Source of the DNA: Cunninghamia lanceolata
Taxonomy: Eukaryota > Streptophyta > Pinopsida > Cupressales > Cupressaceae
Direction: 5' to 3'
Assembly: GCA_027924645.1 (NCBI GenBank)
Contig: BSBN01001150.1
Span: forward strand, 3,596,001-3,660,000
DNA length: 64,000 nucleotides
Below are positions 1 through 10,062 of the stretch, in pieces. Each line of letters begins with the position of its first letter. Within the stretch, counting starts at the first letter, position 1. Made by a program: the position numbers and the translations under genes. Under the pieces are notes generated by a model. It saw nothing but the letters and a program-made list of their open reading frames with translations, had not been told where the DNA came from and did not search any database.

Positions 1-428
1 GGTTTGTTTTATAAATTCTGAAAATACCAAAAATAGGATTGTTATTTCAACAACACTGTTATTTTCAGAGTGTCTCATTGCTGTGGTTTAACAATAGATG
101 CAATTACTTTGAAGTTTTGTTTCAACACTTAAGATAGTTTCTTTCCAACAATTAGAATAATTTCCTTTCAATCGTGTTTATTTCCAAGGTAATTAGAATA
201 GTTTCTTTCAAAGTATGAGTGTTTCCCTTCAAGCAAATAGATAGTTTCCATTGCTTACATGTATGTTTATTTCTACAAGTTGAGTAAATGGTACTTTGTT
301 CACCAACCACCGATTCGGATTCCACTCCAAAAACCCCACACTAAGAGTCTTATCGTAGATCACTCCAGACACCTCCGAATTGATAATAAAATGATGATGA
401 ATTAACAATCACTCGTACGACCTCATCA
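1..428 (+). repeat. gypsy1 5' LTR, 3' portion only
   Basis: These bases match 11922-12355, the end of a complete LTR, across their whole length with roughly 9% mismatches counted by eye. The LTR ends in the dinucleotide CA within CCTCATCA at 421-428, which is the inverse of TGATGAG at the start of the 3' copy. The upstream part of this LTR lies outside the window, so the element's left target-site duplication cannot be checked. Confidence 0.93.
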
Positions 429-432
429 TTTT

Positions 433-450
433 TGGTTCCGTTGTCAAGGA
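433..450 (+). promoter_or_regulatory. Primer binding site, degraded tRNA-Asp type
   Basis: The 18 bases starting TGG, four bases after the LTR end, match the complement of the plant tRNA-Asp 3' end at 13 of 18 positions by my count. Four of the five differences are C-to-T or G-to-A transitions, as expected from deamination. A tRNA-Asp primer is typical of Tat/Athila-type gypsy elements, which fits the rest of this element. Confidence 0.6.
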
Positions 451-663
451 AATAATCTACAAATCATTGTAGGTTAAGGTGTTGATAAGACTTCTTGAAT
501 GATCGCATTTCGGATCCATGAGTTTATGAGAAGGCCTAGGAATGTCTTAGGTCGATTCATTAGATGAACCACAGCTAGTACATCTCTAGAACTTAATCAT
601 CTGAGTGATTAGGGATCTCCTATAACATTAGAATCCCCCATTCTCTTTGATACGCCTTCTACA

Positions 664-2037
664 TTGGGTGATAAAGGTGATCATGAGGAACCAGCTAATA
701 ATAGAACATTCTCCTATCCAATCTCCATCACTCCTGAAAGAAATGAACCTCCCATGAAAAATATATCTTCTGCATTCCTACCCACCTTTCAAGGAAAAAC
801 TTCTAAAGACCCAGACCAGTTCCTATTTGAATTTAAGGTCCTCTGCCAAACCTATGATTATGCCACATACAACCAGAAATTAAAATTTTTTCCTTCCACT
901 CTCAAGGAGTCAGCGCTCCGATGGTTCATGTGCCTGAGAGTAGATTCTATCACTACTTGGGATGAAATGGAAATTGTTTTCCTTGACAAATATCAAGATT
1001 ATTGTAGAGTCAGGGATCATAAAGATGAACTCTTCCGCATGAAATAGATGGAAAATGAAAATTTGGAGGACTATGTGGATAGATTCCTATTTGTCCATAG
1101 GAGATTTGGTAATAATCTACATGAGGAATTGAGTAAAACCATTTTTCTAAGAGGAATGATGAAATTAGGGAAGTCTTAAACCTAATGGGAAAGGGAGATA
1201 TTAATAAACAAGAGTTTACAGAAATTGTGGAAGTTTGTAGGAACTATTCTCGCACTCGTGTAGGTAAGAGAATATTGAAGAAGGCAGTACTGGTGATGTT
1301 AGAAAAGTAATGGAAGAGCTAGCAAATTTAAAAACTGACATCCTACTTCATGTGAATACCACCTTGGATGGTATACAAGCTAGTAAAAGGAACATGAAAC
1401 CCTTGGCTATTTATTGCCCTCATTGTAGAGAAAAACATACGCTTAGGGAGTGTCCCTTAAACCGAATTGAGTTATGTAAAATCTGTGAGAAAAGTCATCC
1501 CACAAATGAGTGTAGCCTACTCCCTAAAATCAAAAATAGATTGAACAGGGTGTCAACAGAGGAGGAAGAGCTATATTTTATTGGCCAGAAACAACCAAAT
1601 TATGGGTTTAATCATTTTTCAAACCAATATGCTCCAAGGGGCCCATCAAATTGGGACACAACCTCTTGGAATGGATGTTGGGGAGGTCCACCTCCTCCAA
1701 TGTAAATGCCATCCCAGTGGGGACCAACATGGCCTCAGTCAGACTGAACAAATCAATCTTGGACCAACCCTTAGTGGCCAAATCAACAACAATATCAACA
1801 ATAGTGTGCACCTCAATATCACCAAGGAATGAGATGATTTGGGAATCAACCTCAATCCTTACTTCTTGGACCTCACAACCTGCAAACCCAAATCTAAGTG
1901 ATCAGGTAAATCAACCTCCAATGCCTGCTCAACCAGTTCCCAATCCTAAAAACAATAGGCCACAACAACAGGTGTATAACACTGATACAAATACAACCAC
2001 CCTGAATGTTGGTGAAATGAATGACATCCAGCTTTGA
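664..2037 (+). pseudogene. gag: gypsy1 gag (capsid plus two zinc knuckles), broken
   Basis: This is the Gag structural polyprotein of the retroelement. The first open segment (664-1047) holds a retrotransposon-gag capsid segment, with a Phe-Gln-Gly-Lys motif and an Ala-Leu-Arg-Trp-Phe stretch. It is stopped by TAG at 1045-1047, and the same frame runs on for about 40 codons before a frameshift. The 1310-1705 segment carries two successive Cys-X2-Cys-X3-His-X4-Cys knuckles (CPHCREKHTLREC and CKICEKSHPTNEC), one residue shorter than the usual CX2CX4HX4C form. After them comes a Gln/Pro/Asn-rich tail in shifting frames. The protein would coat element RNA in cytoplasmic particles. It is non-functional here because of several stops and frameshifts. 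The ATG at 664 follows the primer site by about 210 bases, and the true start may differ. Confidence 0.8.
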
Positions 2038-2379
2038 TCTCGAAGCATTCCTATAAATATTCCTATTGAGGAAGTCACTGAAGAAGAGGAAGTAACGCTT
2101 GATGTTGATAAATAATAAAAGGATGAGAAGGCTAAGACAAGAAACTTAGAAGGAATTCCAAAGGAAACCTCTGTTCTATTTCCAAAGAGTTTAAAATAGG
2201 CTCCTCCAAATTTTAAGGAAAACCAACTTGCACATGATGAGTCACAGTTAATCAAGGAATTTAGAAAGATACATATTGAAGTTCCTTTGTTACAAGCAAT
2301 AAAAGATATCCCTGAAATGAATCAGACCATCAAGAGCTTATATTTAAAAAATCCCTGGTAGAAAACGAAAATTACCCAA

Positions 2380-3160
2380 CACCATTCAAGTTGAAGGAAA
2401 ACTTGTCAATGTCTTGTTAGGCAAGTTAATTCCTCAAAAATATGGGGATCCTAGAAGTCCCATTATTTTAGTGGAAATAAAGGGAGTATCAGTCTCTAAT
2501 GTACTGATCGATTTAGGAGCTGCCATCAATGTGATGACATCAGAAACTGTAGAAGCTCTAGCATTAACACATATTCAGGCAACATCAACTATGTTACAAT
2601 TGGCAGATCTATCTATCACCAAACCAGAGGGGATTCTGGAGGATATCATAGTCACTATTGATACCTAAGACTATTTAGTTGATTTCCTCATCCTTCAGCC
2701 TAGGAAGAAACGTTCACGATACCCAATAATACTAGGTAGACCTTGGCTAGCTACTGTAGCAGCCCTTATTGACTGTAGACCAGGAAACATGACTATTTCA
2801 AATGGGAAAAACCTGAAGTAACTTTCCATCTATCCCCTTGCTAAACCATTCCTATAGTATGAGAACAAACCATGGATAGATGATCTGATGGATTCAGATG
2901 AAGAGGACGCATCCTCATTGGCAATGGTAACAATTACATAATATTTTGAAGAATGCAATGAGTATAAAGAATTGGAATCAAACAACGAAACCTCCTTGTA
3001 CAGTGTCACCCAGCAAGAGGTCTCTGGATGGCTCTGGAGAGATCCAAAGGGATTTTTCAAGGCATTCCACTATCCATATTCTAAATGGATTGCTTCCCAC
3101 TTAAATCTCAACAAGCAAAAACGTTACACCAGATTGTGCCTCACCTTTGTCTGCTAAATA
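2380..3160 (+). pseudogene. gypsy1 aspartic protease region, broken
   Basis: This is a retropepsin-like protease that would process Gag-Pol. The open segment 2414-2668 contains VLIDLGAAINVM, the plant Tat/Athila form of the active site, where the usual Asp-Ser/Thr-Gly reads Asp-Leu-Gly. After a TAA the same frame continues with ILGRPWLATV, the conserved hydrophobic-Gly flap-side motif of this family. It then runs into an acidic linker (DLMDSDEEDASS) and a further open piece, 2972-3157, of no recognised fold. Stops interrupt the frame at 2666-2668, near 2818 and near 2940. The segment lies directly downstream of gag and upstream of RT, the standard order. The family call is secure but the domain edges are approximate. 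Confidence 0.75.
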
Positions 3161-3429
3161 CCTTGTTAAGTCCTTACAAAGACCTTCTTTCTATTCATAA
3201 TGGTACAAAGAAAATCACTGTCAAACCAATAAAAACTCTTTATCAGTAGTTGGTTAACAGAAACATAAGAAATTTGATTGACAAAACTACTACAAAATCA
3301 TACCTAGGCTTTTGCATGGGAATACAGACATGAGAGGAATCCACCCCAGTGTATGTACACATCATATCTACACTGAAGATGTCTGTCTTGTTAGACAACC
3401 ATACAGAAGAATTAATCCTACCTTGAGGG

Positions 3430-4640
3430 ATATAGTGAAGGAAGAAAGATAAACTATTACAGGTAGGATTCATCTACCCCATTTCTGACAGTTAGTGGGT
3501 ATCACCATTGGTTATAGTACCAAAGAAAAATGGCAAGTGGTGAGTCTGCATTTACTATAGAGAATTGAACAAAGCTACTCAGAAAGACTATTTCCCACTT
3601 CCCTTCATCGACCATGTACTGGATAATCTGGCTGGTAGTTGCTACTTCTCCTTTCTGGATGGATTCAGTGGCTACAACTAGATCCAGGTGGCTCTAGAGG
3701 ATTAGGATAAGACTAACTTCACATGTCCATGGGGGAGATTTTCCTATAGAGTTTTTCCATTTGGATTATATAATGCACCAACCACATTTCAACAGGCTAT
3801 GTTGGCAAGTTTTGTTGATTTAGCCAATACATGCGTGGAGGTCTATATGGACGATTTCACAGTGCATGGAAAAACTTTTGATGAAGCCTTGAACAATTTG
3901 AATAAAGTGCTTGAAAGGTGCAAAGAACATCAGTTATCCCTAAATCATGAGAAGTACCTTCTTATGATGATTGAAGGGATAGTCCTAGGTCACCACATCT
4001 AACAAGAGGGAATGAAAGTGGACCCAAAAAGGTTGAAATTATTGTTCAAATCCCCCCTCCTCAAACTCAAACAGAAGTGAGAAGTTTCCTAGGACATGAT
4101 GGGTGTTATCGAAGGTTTATTGAAAACTTCAATAGGAAAGCTGATCCTTTGTTTACCCTGCTCAAAAAGGATTCTAAATTTAATTAGACACAGCAATGTT
4201 AAGAATCCTTTGAAGCCATCAAAAGTGCCCTCATGACAGCACCGGTCATCAAAGGACCGAATTGGAGTGAGCCATTCCATACTCACACAGATGCTTCCAA
4301 CTAGGCCATTGGAGCCGTCTTAGGACAAGATAATGAATCTGGAGGGATGCATGCAATATATTATGTTAGCAAAAACTTAAACCCTATAGAGAAAAGCTAT
4401 ACAACCATAGAAAAGGAATTATTAGTAGTAGTTTATTCAATCAATAAGTTCCACTACTACATTACAAGATACAAAGTTTTTATACATACTGATCATGCAA
4501 CTATTACGTATCTGATAAATAAAGTTGTGGTAGGCGGTAGAATTATTAATTGGTTGTTATTTCTGCAAGAATTTGACATGACCATGTTGATAAACCTGGA
4601 AAAGATAATGTTGTTGCTGATTTCTTATCCAGATTGATTG
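3430..4640 (+). pseudogene. gypsy1 reverse transcriptase and RNase H, broken
   Basis: These are the RNA-directed DNA polymerase and RNase H domains of a Ty3/gypsy polyprotein. RT motifs run in order: IVPKKNGKW near 3518, DYFPLPFID near 3589, FPFGLYNAP near 3759, and the catalytic VYMDDF at 3841-3858. After a TAA near 4000 the maturase-like connection is frameshifted. RNase H resumes with HTDASN near 4280, then TIEKELLVVV near 4410 and HTDHATITYL near 4486, giving the usual Asp-Glu-Asp set. Several stops are TAG where the family normally has Gln, for example in GYN-stop-IQ and SDS-stop-WVS. One, after GKW, is TGA at a likely Trp codon. The Tat/Athila assignment rests on motif style plus the tRNA-Asp primer site. 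Confidence 0.85.
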
Positions 4641-4818
4641 TGCAGGGAAGTAATGAACCAGTGGATGACACATTTTTGGATGAACATCTCTTTTCCATTT
4701 CCATACAATCTCCATGGTTTGCAGATTTAGCTAACTATTTGGTCTCAGGAAAATGCCCACCACATTTCAATCAGAAGGAAATCAGGTGACTGATTCAAGA
4801 TAGCTCCAAATAAAAATG

Positions 4819-5094
4819 GGTAAATTCTAGATGTTGTTTAAAAATTGTCCTGACCATGTGTTGCGAAGGTGTGTGCAGGAAACTGAAGTTTATGACATAA
4901 TCCGAGCATGCCATGATGAACCTTCTGGTGGACATTTTTTAGCCCTCTGGATAGGACATAAAATTCTGGGAGAAGGATATTTTTGGCCAACAATGACCAA
5001 GGATATCGAACAGTATGTCAAGCATTGTGACAAATGCCAGCGAATGGGAAGCCCAACTCTTACTGCAGAGTTGTTGATCCATCCTCAAGTGGTT
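4819..5094 (+). pseudogene. gypsy1 integrase, N-terminal zinc-binding part
   Basis: This is the N-terminal HHCC domain of the retroelement integrase, which binds element ends. The visible ligands are His in CHDEPSGGHF (two His) and the Cys pair in CDKCQRMG near 5029-5046. The GYFWPTM motif sits between them, as in plant gypsy integrases. The frame is interrupted at 5094/5095 by a Copia solo LTR, and the catalytic core resumes at 6471. Before that insertion the two parts were one domain: the coding sense joins cleanly across a single CTAGA copy. Confidence 0.85.
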
Positions 5095-5099
5095 CTAGA

Positions 5100-6465
5100 T
5101 GTTGCAAGTATGGGACTAACTAGTGTTGTCATTGATATCAACATGCTCTTGTTGCATTAATGATAAGGATTGGATGAGCTGTGTATTGAGGATATTGAGA
5201 AAATTAGTCCTAATTAGGAACATAAAAGAATAGTGAAGACAGTGAGCTAAAGATCCTAGCTAAGATGAAGATTAGAGGATGCGCATCAAAGGGTTTGTAG
5301 ATATGTGTCTTAAGATGATCCAGTAAAGATTTTAGAGGTCCACATGAAGATCTGAAGAAGTTATGGCCACTTAAGTAAAACCGGTTTTGGCAAGTGTTCA
5401 AAGGTGACAGAGTGATACAGATAGGTCCGGTGAGCTCCGGAAATGAAATATCTTGTTCTGCGGATTTGGTGAAGTGTTTAGGAAGTCAATGTGAATTGAC
5501 AACTTGATTGGTTCATGGTCTAGAGGTCTGTAATCATCTATTCCATTGTGACAGTGATGACAAACTATGTTCTTGAGGTTCCAGATGAAGGAGATAAGGA
5601 TTTCAGTAAGCAGATGTAGTATGGATGTTCTTGGTGATTCAAGCAAGTTTGTGGAGGTCTTTGGATCATGTCCAGTTTGTGTTGGTGGTCCGCATTGGAG
5701 TTTGAGCTCACAATTGAAGAATAACTTCCAGATGATGATGTTCTTCCTAACTCTGGTCGACCGGATGAGTTACACATCCTGTGGATGATCCTGAAGATGA
5801 TTGGCGTGTTCCTAGAAGAAGATTGAAGTCTCAGATCTATGTGGCCAATAGTGTGTTGATCCGCGTGAAGTCTTCTATAATTAGTCATGATGTATTTATG
5901 TATTTGCTCTGTAATGTTTGCCGACTTAGATGATCATTCCTAAGTCGATGTCTTGTATAAATAAGGAGTTGTGAAGTCTTTTTGAAAAGTATCTTGTGGA
6001 GATGAGAGTGTGGTAGAGAGGAGAAGAGCAAAAAGCAGAGTAGAAGTTTTGGGCTTAAATGGAACTAACTCAAGCATGGTGAAGATATTATTCTTTAGTT
6101 CAAGTATGTAATACTTATTATTCTGTAGATAGTATGTCTCCTGTAGACAGTGAGCCTCTTGTGAGCAGTGTGCTCGGGCAGTGAGCCCTAATTGGCATGT
6201 GCCATTTTGTTCTTTCTATTCTTCTAACAGAGAATACAATCTTGGGTTAGTCACCCCGTGGTTTTTCCCTTAACCAAGTTTTCCACGTCAAAATCTTGGT
6301 GTCTCATGTGTTAATGTGTTTCTGCTCTTGATTTAATGCATTGTATTTCCATGATTGATTTATTATTATGCTATTGAATTACAAAGTGGATTTAAGTGTT
6401 TAATTGGAAGAAAGTTTTGGACAACTGATTCACCCCCCTCTCAGTTGTCTATCCTGAATCTAACA
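5100..6465 (+). mobile_element. Copia-type solo LTR nested in gypsy1 integrase
   Basis: This 1366 bp unit begins TGTTGCAAG and ends GAATCTAACA, so it has the TGTT...AACA ends of Copia LTRs. It is flanked by CTAGA on both sides and contains no gag or pol. That is the product expected when two LTRs of one element recombine and delete the interior. A TATA-like TATAAATA lies at 5956-5963, about two thirds of the way in, which sets the plus orientation. The segment near 6240-6300, including TTTTCCACGTCAAAATCTTG, resembles the R/U5 part of plant Copia LTRs. The insertion post-dates gypsy1 because it disrupts gypsy1 coding sequence. Confidence 0.9.
5956..5963 (+). promoter_or_regulatory. TATA-like box in the Copia solo LTR
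   Basis: TATAAATA sits inside the solo LTR at the place expected for the U3 promoter. Transcription would start some 30 bases downstream. Promoter activity is an inference from position and motif only. Confidence 0.45.
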
Positions 6466-6470
6466 CTAGA

Positions 6471-7373
6471 ACCATTTGAAAAATGGGGAATAGATTTTGT
6501 GGGACCGATTGATCCACCATCCAGAGGAAACCACTACATTCTGGTCTGCACCGACTATGCTACTAAATTGGTTGAAGCAAAAGCACTACTAGCAACAAAG
6601 CAGGAGAAGGTTGCAGATTTTTTGTATAATCACATTTTGTAGAGATTTGGAGCCCCTAGAGTCCTTGTTTTTGATCAAGGGCCACAGTTCATGTCTACTA
6701 TGATCAAAGCATTCCTAGAGAGGTATCAAATCTCTCACAAGAAGTCATCCCTATATCATCCTTAGAGAAATGGTCAGGTAGAAGTGACGAATAGAGAACT
6801 GGAGAACATCCTCACAAAAACTATTTCGGGCAAGAGAACAAATTGGGCTGAAAGAATGATGGAAGCTGTTTGGGCCTACAACACCACCTAGAGAACCACC
6901 ACTAATTTCACACCATATGAATTAGTCTATGGGAAACACCCAGTGTTGCCTATAGAATATGAGGTGGAAACATTGAGAACAATACTTGAAATTGGTATTG
7001 ATTTAACTGAAGCACATCAACACAGGATGATGCAACTGAATAGGTTGGAGGAGATGTGGATAGAAGCATTGCAACACATAGAGTTGATTCAACAATAGAG
7101 AAAAGAATGGCATGATAGGCACATCATTAGTAAGCAATTCTAAAAAGGAGATTGGGTCCTACTGTACGATTCAAAGTATCAAGATCTCAAAGGAAAACTA
7201 CATACCAGATGGTTGGGGCCCTATGAAATCCAAGAAACCTTCAACAATGGGGTCGTTCAACCAATCCCCATTGATGGGGATCATAGAGTTCTTTTGGTAA
7301 ATGGACATAGATTGAAGCTGTATCGCAAACTAGCTTCCAAAGAGGAATTCTTTGCAAAATTTAATCTCAGATA
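6471..7373 (+). pseudogene. gypsy1 integrase catalytic core and C-terminal GPY/F module
   Basis: This is the catalytic core and tail of the gypsy1 integrase. The DDE residues are visible. The first Asp is in WGIDFVGP near 6485. The second is in VFDQGPQF near 6670, where families usually have SDQG. The Glu is in NGQVEVTNREL near 6771. The TAG in YHP-stop-RNG replaces a Gln that is nearly invariant in the family. The C-terminal module carries GDWVLLYDSKYQ, then RWLGPYEI (the GPY/F motif) and HRLKLYRK near 7306, after which coding sense stops at about 7370. No chromodomain follows, which separates this element from gypsy2 and gypsy3. At least five in-frame stops and one frameshift make it inactive. 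Confidence 0.87.
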
Positions 7374-7453
7374 GAACATTTTACCATGGAAGATCTCTCT
7401 TCCATGGGACTCATGTTTTAAATGATGATTCTAGAATAAATAAAGCAGTAAAG

Positions 7454-7580
7454 GTTGAAAACCAGAAATGGTGGCCTTTTCTGTCAGAAAATATTAAAAA
7501 AATTGGGCAAAGTTGAAAACTAGAAATGGCAGCTTTGTCTAGAAGGAAGATTGAAAACCAACAATGGTGGTCTTTCTTTT
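7454..7580 (+). repeat. Three imperfect copies of a TTGAAAACCAGAAATGG phrase
   Basis: Copies begin near 7454, 7513 and 7549, in the sense GTTGAAAACCAGAAATGGTG with a few substitutions. The first two are 59 bases apart and the next is 36 further on. Each is followed by a pyrimidine-rich CTTT segment. The function is unknown. It may be only an old local duplication in the element's spacer. Confidence 0.6.
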
Positions 7581-8173
7581 GAATTTCCCATTTCCTTCAA
7601 TAAAATTCCTTTTTGCAGTTCTGCAAGTCTTTGTGTTGAATTTTTTTTGAAGAGCTCCAGATAGCTACTAATAGCCCCAGAAGGCTACGGATGGCTCTAG
7701 ACAGATATCGACGGATGTTACTTTCCAAAGTATCATTGGGTACTAGGTTATGTTGCATTGCAAAAAGTGATTTGGTAAAAGTTAAGGCAAAACCATCTTA
7801 GGGGTGCGTACTATACAAAGGTATATTCCTACCTTAAAACTTATATAATTATTTTAATATGCACATATATATCATGTGTTCCCCCAAATGACCCGCATGC
7901 AGTCCTTATTTTTCACACGCCCAAGGCAGTTGCATGAATGATGGTACTCGGATAGGTGGCAACGGTAGGATTGTTCTCCAATCTTGCATACCTTGCAATA
8001 AGTTACAAGTACTTGGTCATAATGATAATGACATTTACGATAAATGCCATAAAAAGAAATATGTACTCGCTTGATATGTAATGATGACTAGTAATCATAA
8101 CCATAAATGGGAAGTGCATATGCAAGGGTGTGAGAGCTACGATTGTTGGCGTCAGCTCCGAATTTGAAAAGAA

Positions 8174-8362
8174 AGGCAATTAAGGTGGCAACTGTGAATT
8201 TTCACTTTGCATGCTACCACACTGTGTGGAAACTTTGAAGTACATGCCGTGAATGCAGAAAGGATGGACAGGATGGCTTCTAACCTGTCCATCTTGCATG
8301 CGGTTATTTGCTCGATCAAAGTTGCCAGTGACACCGCAAAATTCACAGTTCTTCTTGCCTCA
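8174..8362. repeat. Large imperfect inverted repeat (hairpin) in gypsy1 spacer
   Basis: Nested inverted pairs are visible. AACTGTGAATTTT at 8189-8201 pairs with AAAATTCACAGTT at 8338-8350. ATGGACAGG at 8264-8272 pairs with CCTGTCCAT at 8284-8292. AACTTTGA- and GCATGC-type matches lie between them, and AGGCAA/TTGCCT at the outer edges. The whole folds as one stem of about 90 bp per arm with bulges. As a consequence both strands show similar short open frames here. It could be a foldback MITE inserted in the spacer or an RNA structure of the element. Confidence 0.65.
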
Positions 8363-8437
8363 AGCAACAAGCAAAGAAAAAACAAAAACTAGAGTTTTGT
8401 TTGGCATTTTTCCTACACTTTGATAAGTAAACAGTCA

Positions 8438-9043
8438 ATGCAAATGAGAAACAAATGGAAGCCTAAACTAGAGAATGCCATTTTTGACGATGATAGCACA
8501 CAAATCTTCCAACAGGCTGGATGGTTAGAGTTTTTGTAGAAGTTTGAAGGGTTTGAAACAAAGTTGGTTGAGGAATTTGTCAGGAATTTCCACTGGACCT
8601 TCATGAGGGTTAAAGGGGTAAGGATACAGATAAAACCTACATTAATTAGTCAAATTTCTAGAATTCTTGTAGTAGGTGTAGATTTGTTTCAGAGTAAACC
8701 ATCCTATGAGGAGCTAAATCATAATTTCCATGTTGCTCCAGAACCTTTAGCTAGATATGTAGTTAGTAAGAGAGCAACTAAAGGAATTGAAAGGACCGAT
8801 TTTCTGGACCCATGGAAGACTATCGTCCTGTGGATTATGAAATTCTTTACATGTGATGGTCAATATGGTGTTGTTCTAGGGCCTAGCATGAGGTTAATCA
8901 CGCACCTCAGGCATGGGGCAAATAACCCAAGATATTTAATAAATTTACCAGCCTTTCTACATACCAGCCTGGTTAACATGATGGAAAAAGGAAGAGCAAT
9001 GAAGGACAATAAGCCACCTTGGTCTAATTCACTTGATAAATGA
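8438..9043 (+). pseudogene. gypsy1 3' unknown ORF, N-terminal globular part
   Basis: I do not recognise a characterised function. Starting at the ATG at 8438, the frame reads through one TAG (after GWLEFL, near 8549) to a TGA at 9041-9043, about 200 codons. Visible features are GWLEFL-stop-KFEGFETKLVEEF and a beta-like segment KGVRIQIKPTLISQISRI. These are followed by hydrophobic helices (WKTIVLWIMKFF, INLPAFLHTSLVNMM). This pattern, an aromatic helix then GxxhxhxxxxIxxhhxh, is what I recall from uncharacterised retroelement proteins of plants. It occupies the position between integrase and 3' LTR where Athila elements carry an 'env-like' ORF, but I see no signal peptide or convincing membrane anchor. 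It resembles the F1/F2 genes at 25-28 kb and 38-42 kb in overall architecture. Confidence 0.55.
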
Positions 9044-9234
9044 AGCACCACTTCTTACAGAAAGAAGATGGTCAATAGAAATGGGAGGACTTTCTTGCAC
9101 TATGACCCAAAAGGAAGAAAAAGAAGCACCACACTTCCACCATCTCTGTCTTGGGAGACCCTGTTGCAGTCTCTTCACAATCCCCTGAGGTATGATTCAG
9201 ACAGCTCTGGAGGGGAACAAAATAGCACAGTCAA

Positions 9235-10062
9235 GTGGGAGAAGTAGTAGCTTCTACCCCTGCCAGGATACACCCCCACACATTGGTAATTTCTTCAGAT
9301 GAAGAGGAGGCAGAGCCAGCCCACACAACCATCTCAGGGGAACATTCATCCCCTATTGAGCAACAAAGAGAAGAAACCCATGTTGACAAGGGGATAAAAC
9401 AAACTAGAGGAGAAGAGAACCCTGAAGGGACTAGGGTTCAAGAAAGCCCTCAGGAAATAGAAGAGGACATGTTTTGGAAAGTAGCCACAGGAAGGGGAAA
9501 TAATCCCTCATGGAAAGCTCTGAGGATACCACAACTAAGGCCACTCAGCACGCTCTCACCTTATCAAAGGCAGAATATGATCTAAGGCAATGCAGAGCAC
9601 AACTGGAAACCTTAGCTCAGTAGTTGACAGCCAAGGGAGAGGAGCTTGAGAGGTAGAAAGAAAAGGCTGTATTGGAGAGGGAAGAGAAAAAAAAATTCTG
9701 TTGTCAAAATGGAGATAGACAACCATAAGGCCATTGTGGCCCAAAAAGACATTCAGATCAAACAACTTCAGCATAAGGCTACCCAATAAACCCCTGCACC
9801 CACATCATTGAATGTCTATGCCCAAAATTTGCAGATGACCAGGGACAATAGGCAACTCAGGGGTGAAATCCTCAAGCTCCGGAGTGACCTGGAAGCCCTT
9901 CAAAAGGAGAAGGTGGCAGTGGAAAACAATTTAGCTTTAGCCTATGAAATAGGAGAAACCCTATTAGCCAATGCCCACCATCAGGTGTGTATGCTCTATT
10001 TTTTATCTAGAGTAGTTTTTGAGATGGAAGTTGTTAAGGATAAGTTGCAATCTCCCATATGA
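9235..10062 (+). pseudogene. gypsy1 3' unknown ORF, acidic linker and coiled coil
   Basis: This is the continuation of the unknown 3' protein, in two alternating frames. The part at 9235-9585 is rich in Glu, Ser and Thr (ISSDEEEAEPAHTT, GEENPEGTRVQESPQEIEED) and looks disordered. From about 9547 to 9990 the best sense gives a coiled coil with heptad-like Leu spacing, including KAEYDLRQCRAQLETLAQ and RQLRGEILKLRSDLEALQKE. At least two frameshifts and two TAG codons interrupt it. An acidic linker followed by a coiled coil suggests self-association, but no activity can be assigned. Confidence 0.55.

Larger units (their letters stand above)
5095..6470. repeat. Target-site duplication CTAGA around the Copia solo LTR
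   Basis: CTAGA occurs at 5095-5099 and again at 6466-6470, directly flanking a TGTT...AACA unit of 1366 bp. One copy belongs to the original integrase codons for Val-Val-Leu-Asp/Glu. A perfect 5 bp duplication is the normal result of Ty1/copia integration. Confidence 0.93.
7374..8430 (+). other. gypsy1 spacer between pol and the 3' ORFs, with repeats
   Basis: No coding sense is visible here. The stretch holds a short phrase repeated three times at 7454-7580, a run of related AGCTCC/GGCTA words at 7657-7720, and a large imperfect hairpin at 8174-8362. In Athila-type elements the region between pol and the downstream ORF is non-coding and may carry a splice acceptor. I could not place one with confidence. 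Confidence 0.6.

Noticed and set aside
664..7373. Alternative genetic code in which TAG means Gln
   Set aside because: TAG often falls at Gln positions, but TAA and TGA also interrupt the frames, frameshifts are present, and the elements are typical plant ones. C-to-T decay explains it.
8152..8392. Opposing short frames at 8152-8385 (minus) and 8207-8392 (plus)
   Set aside because: They resemble each other because the segment is a large inverted repeat; neither has a domain.
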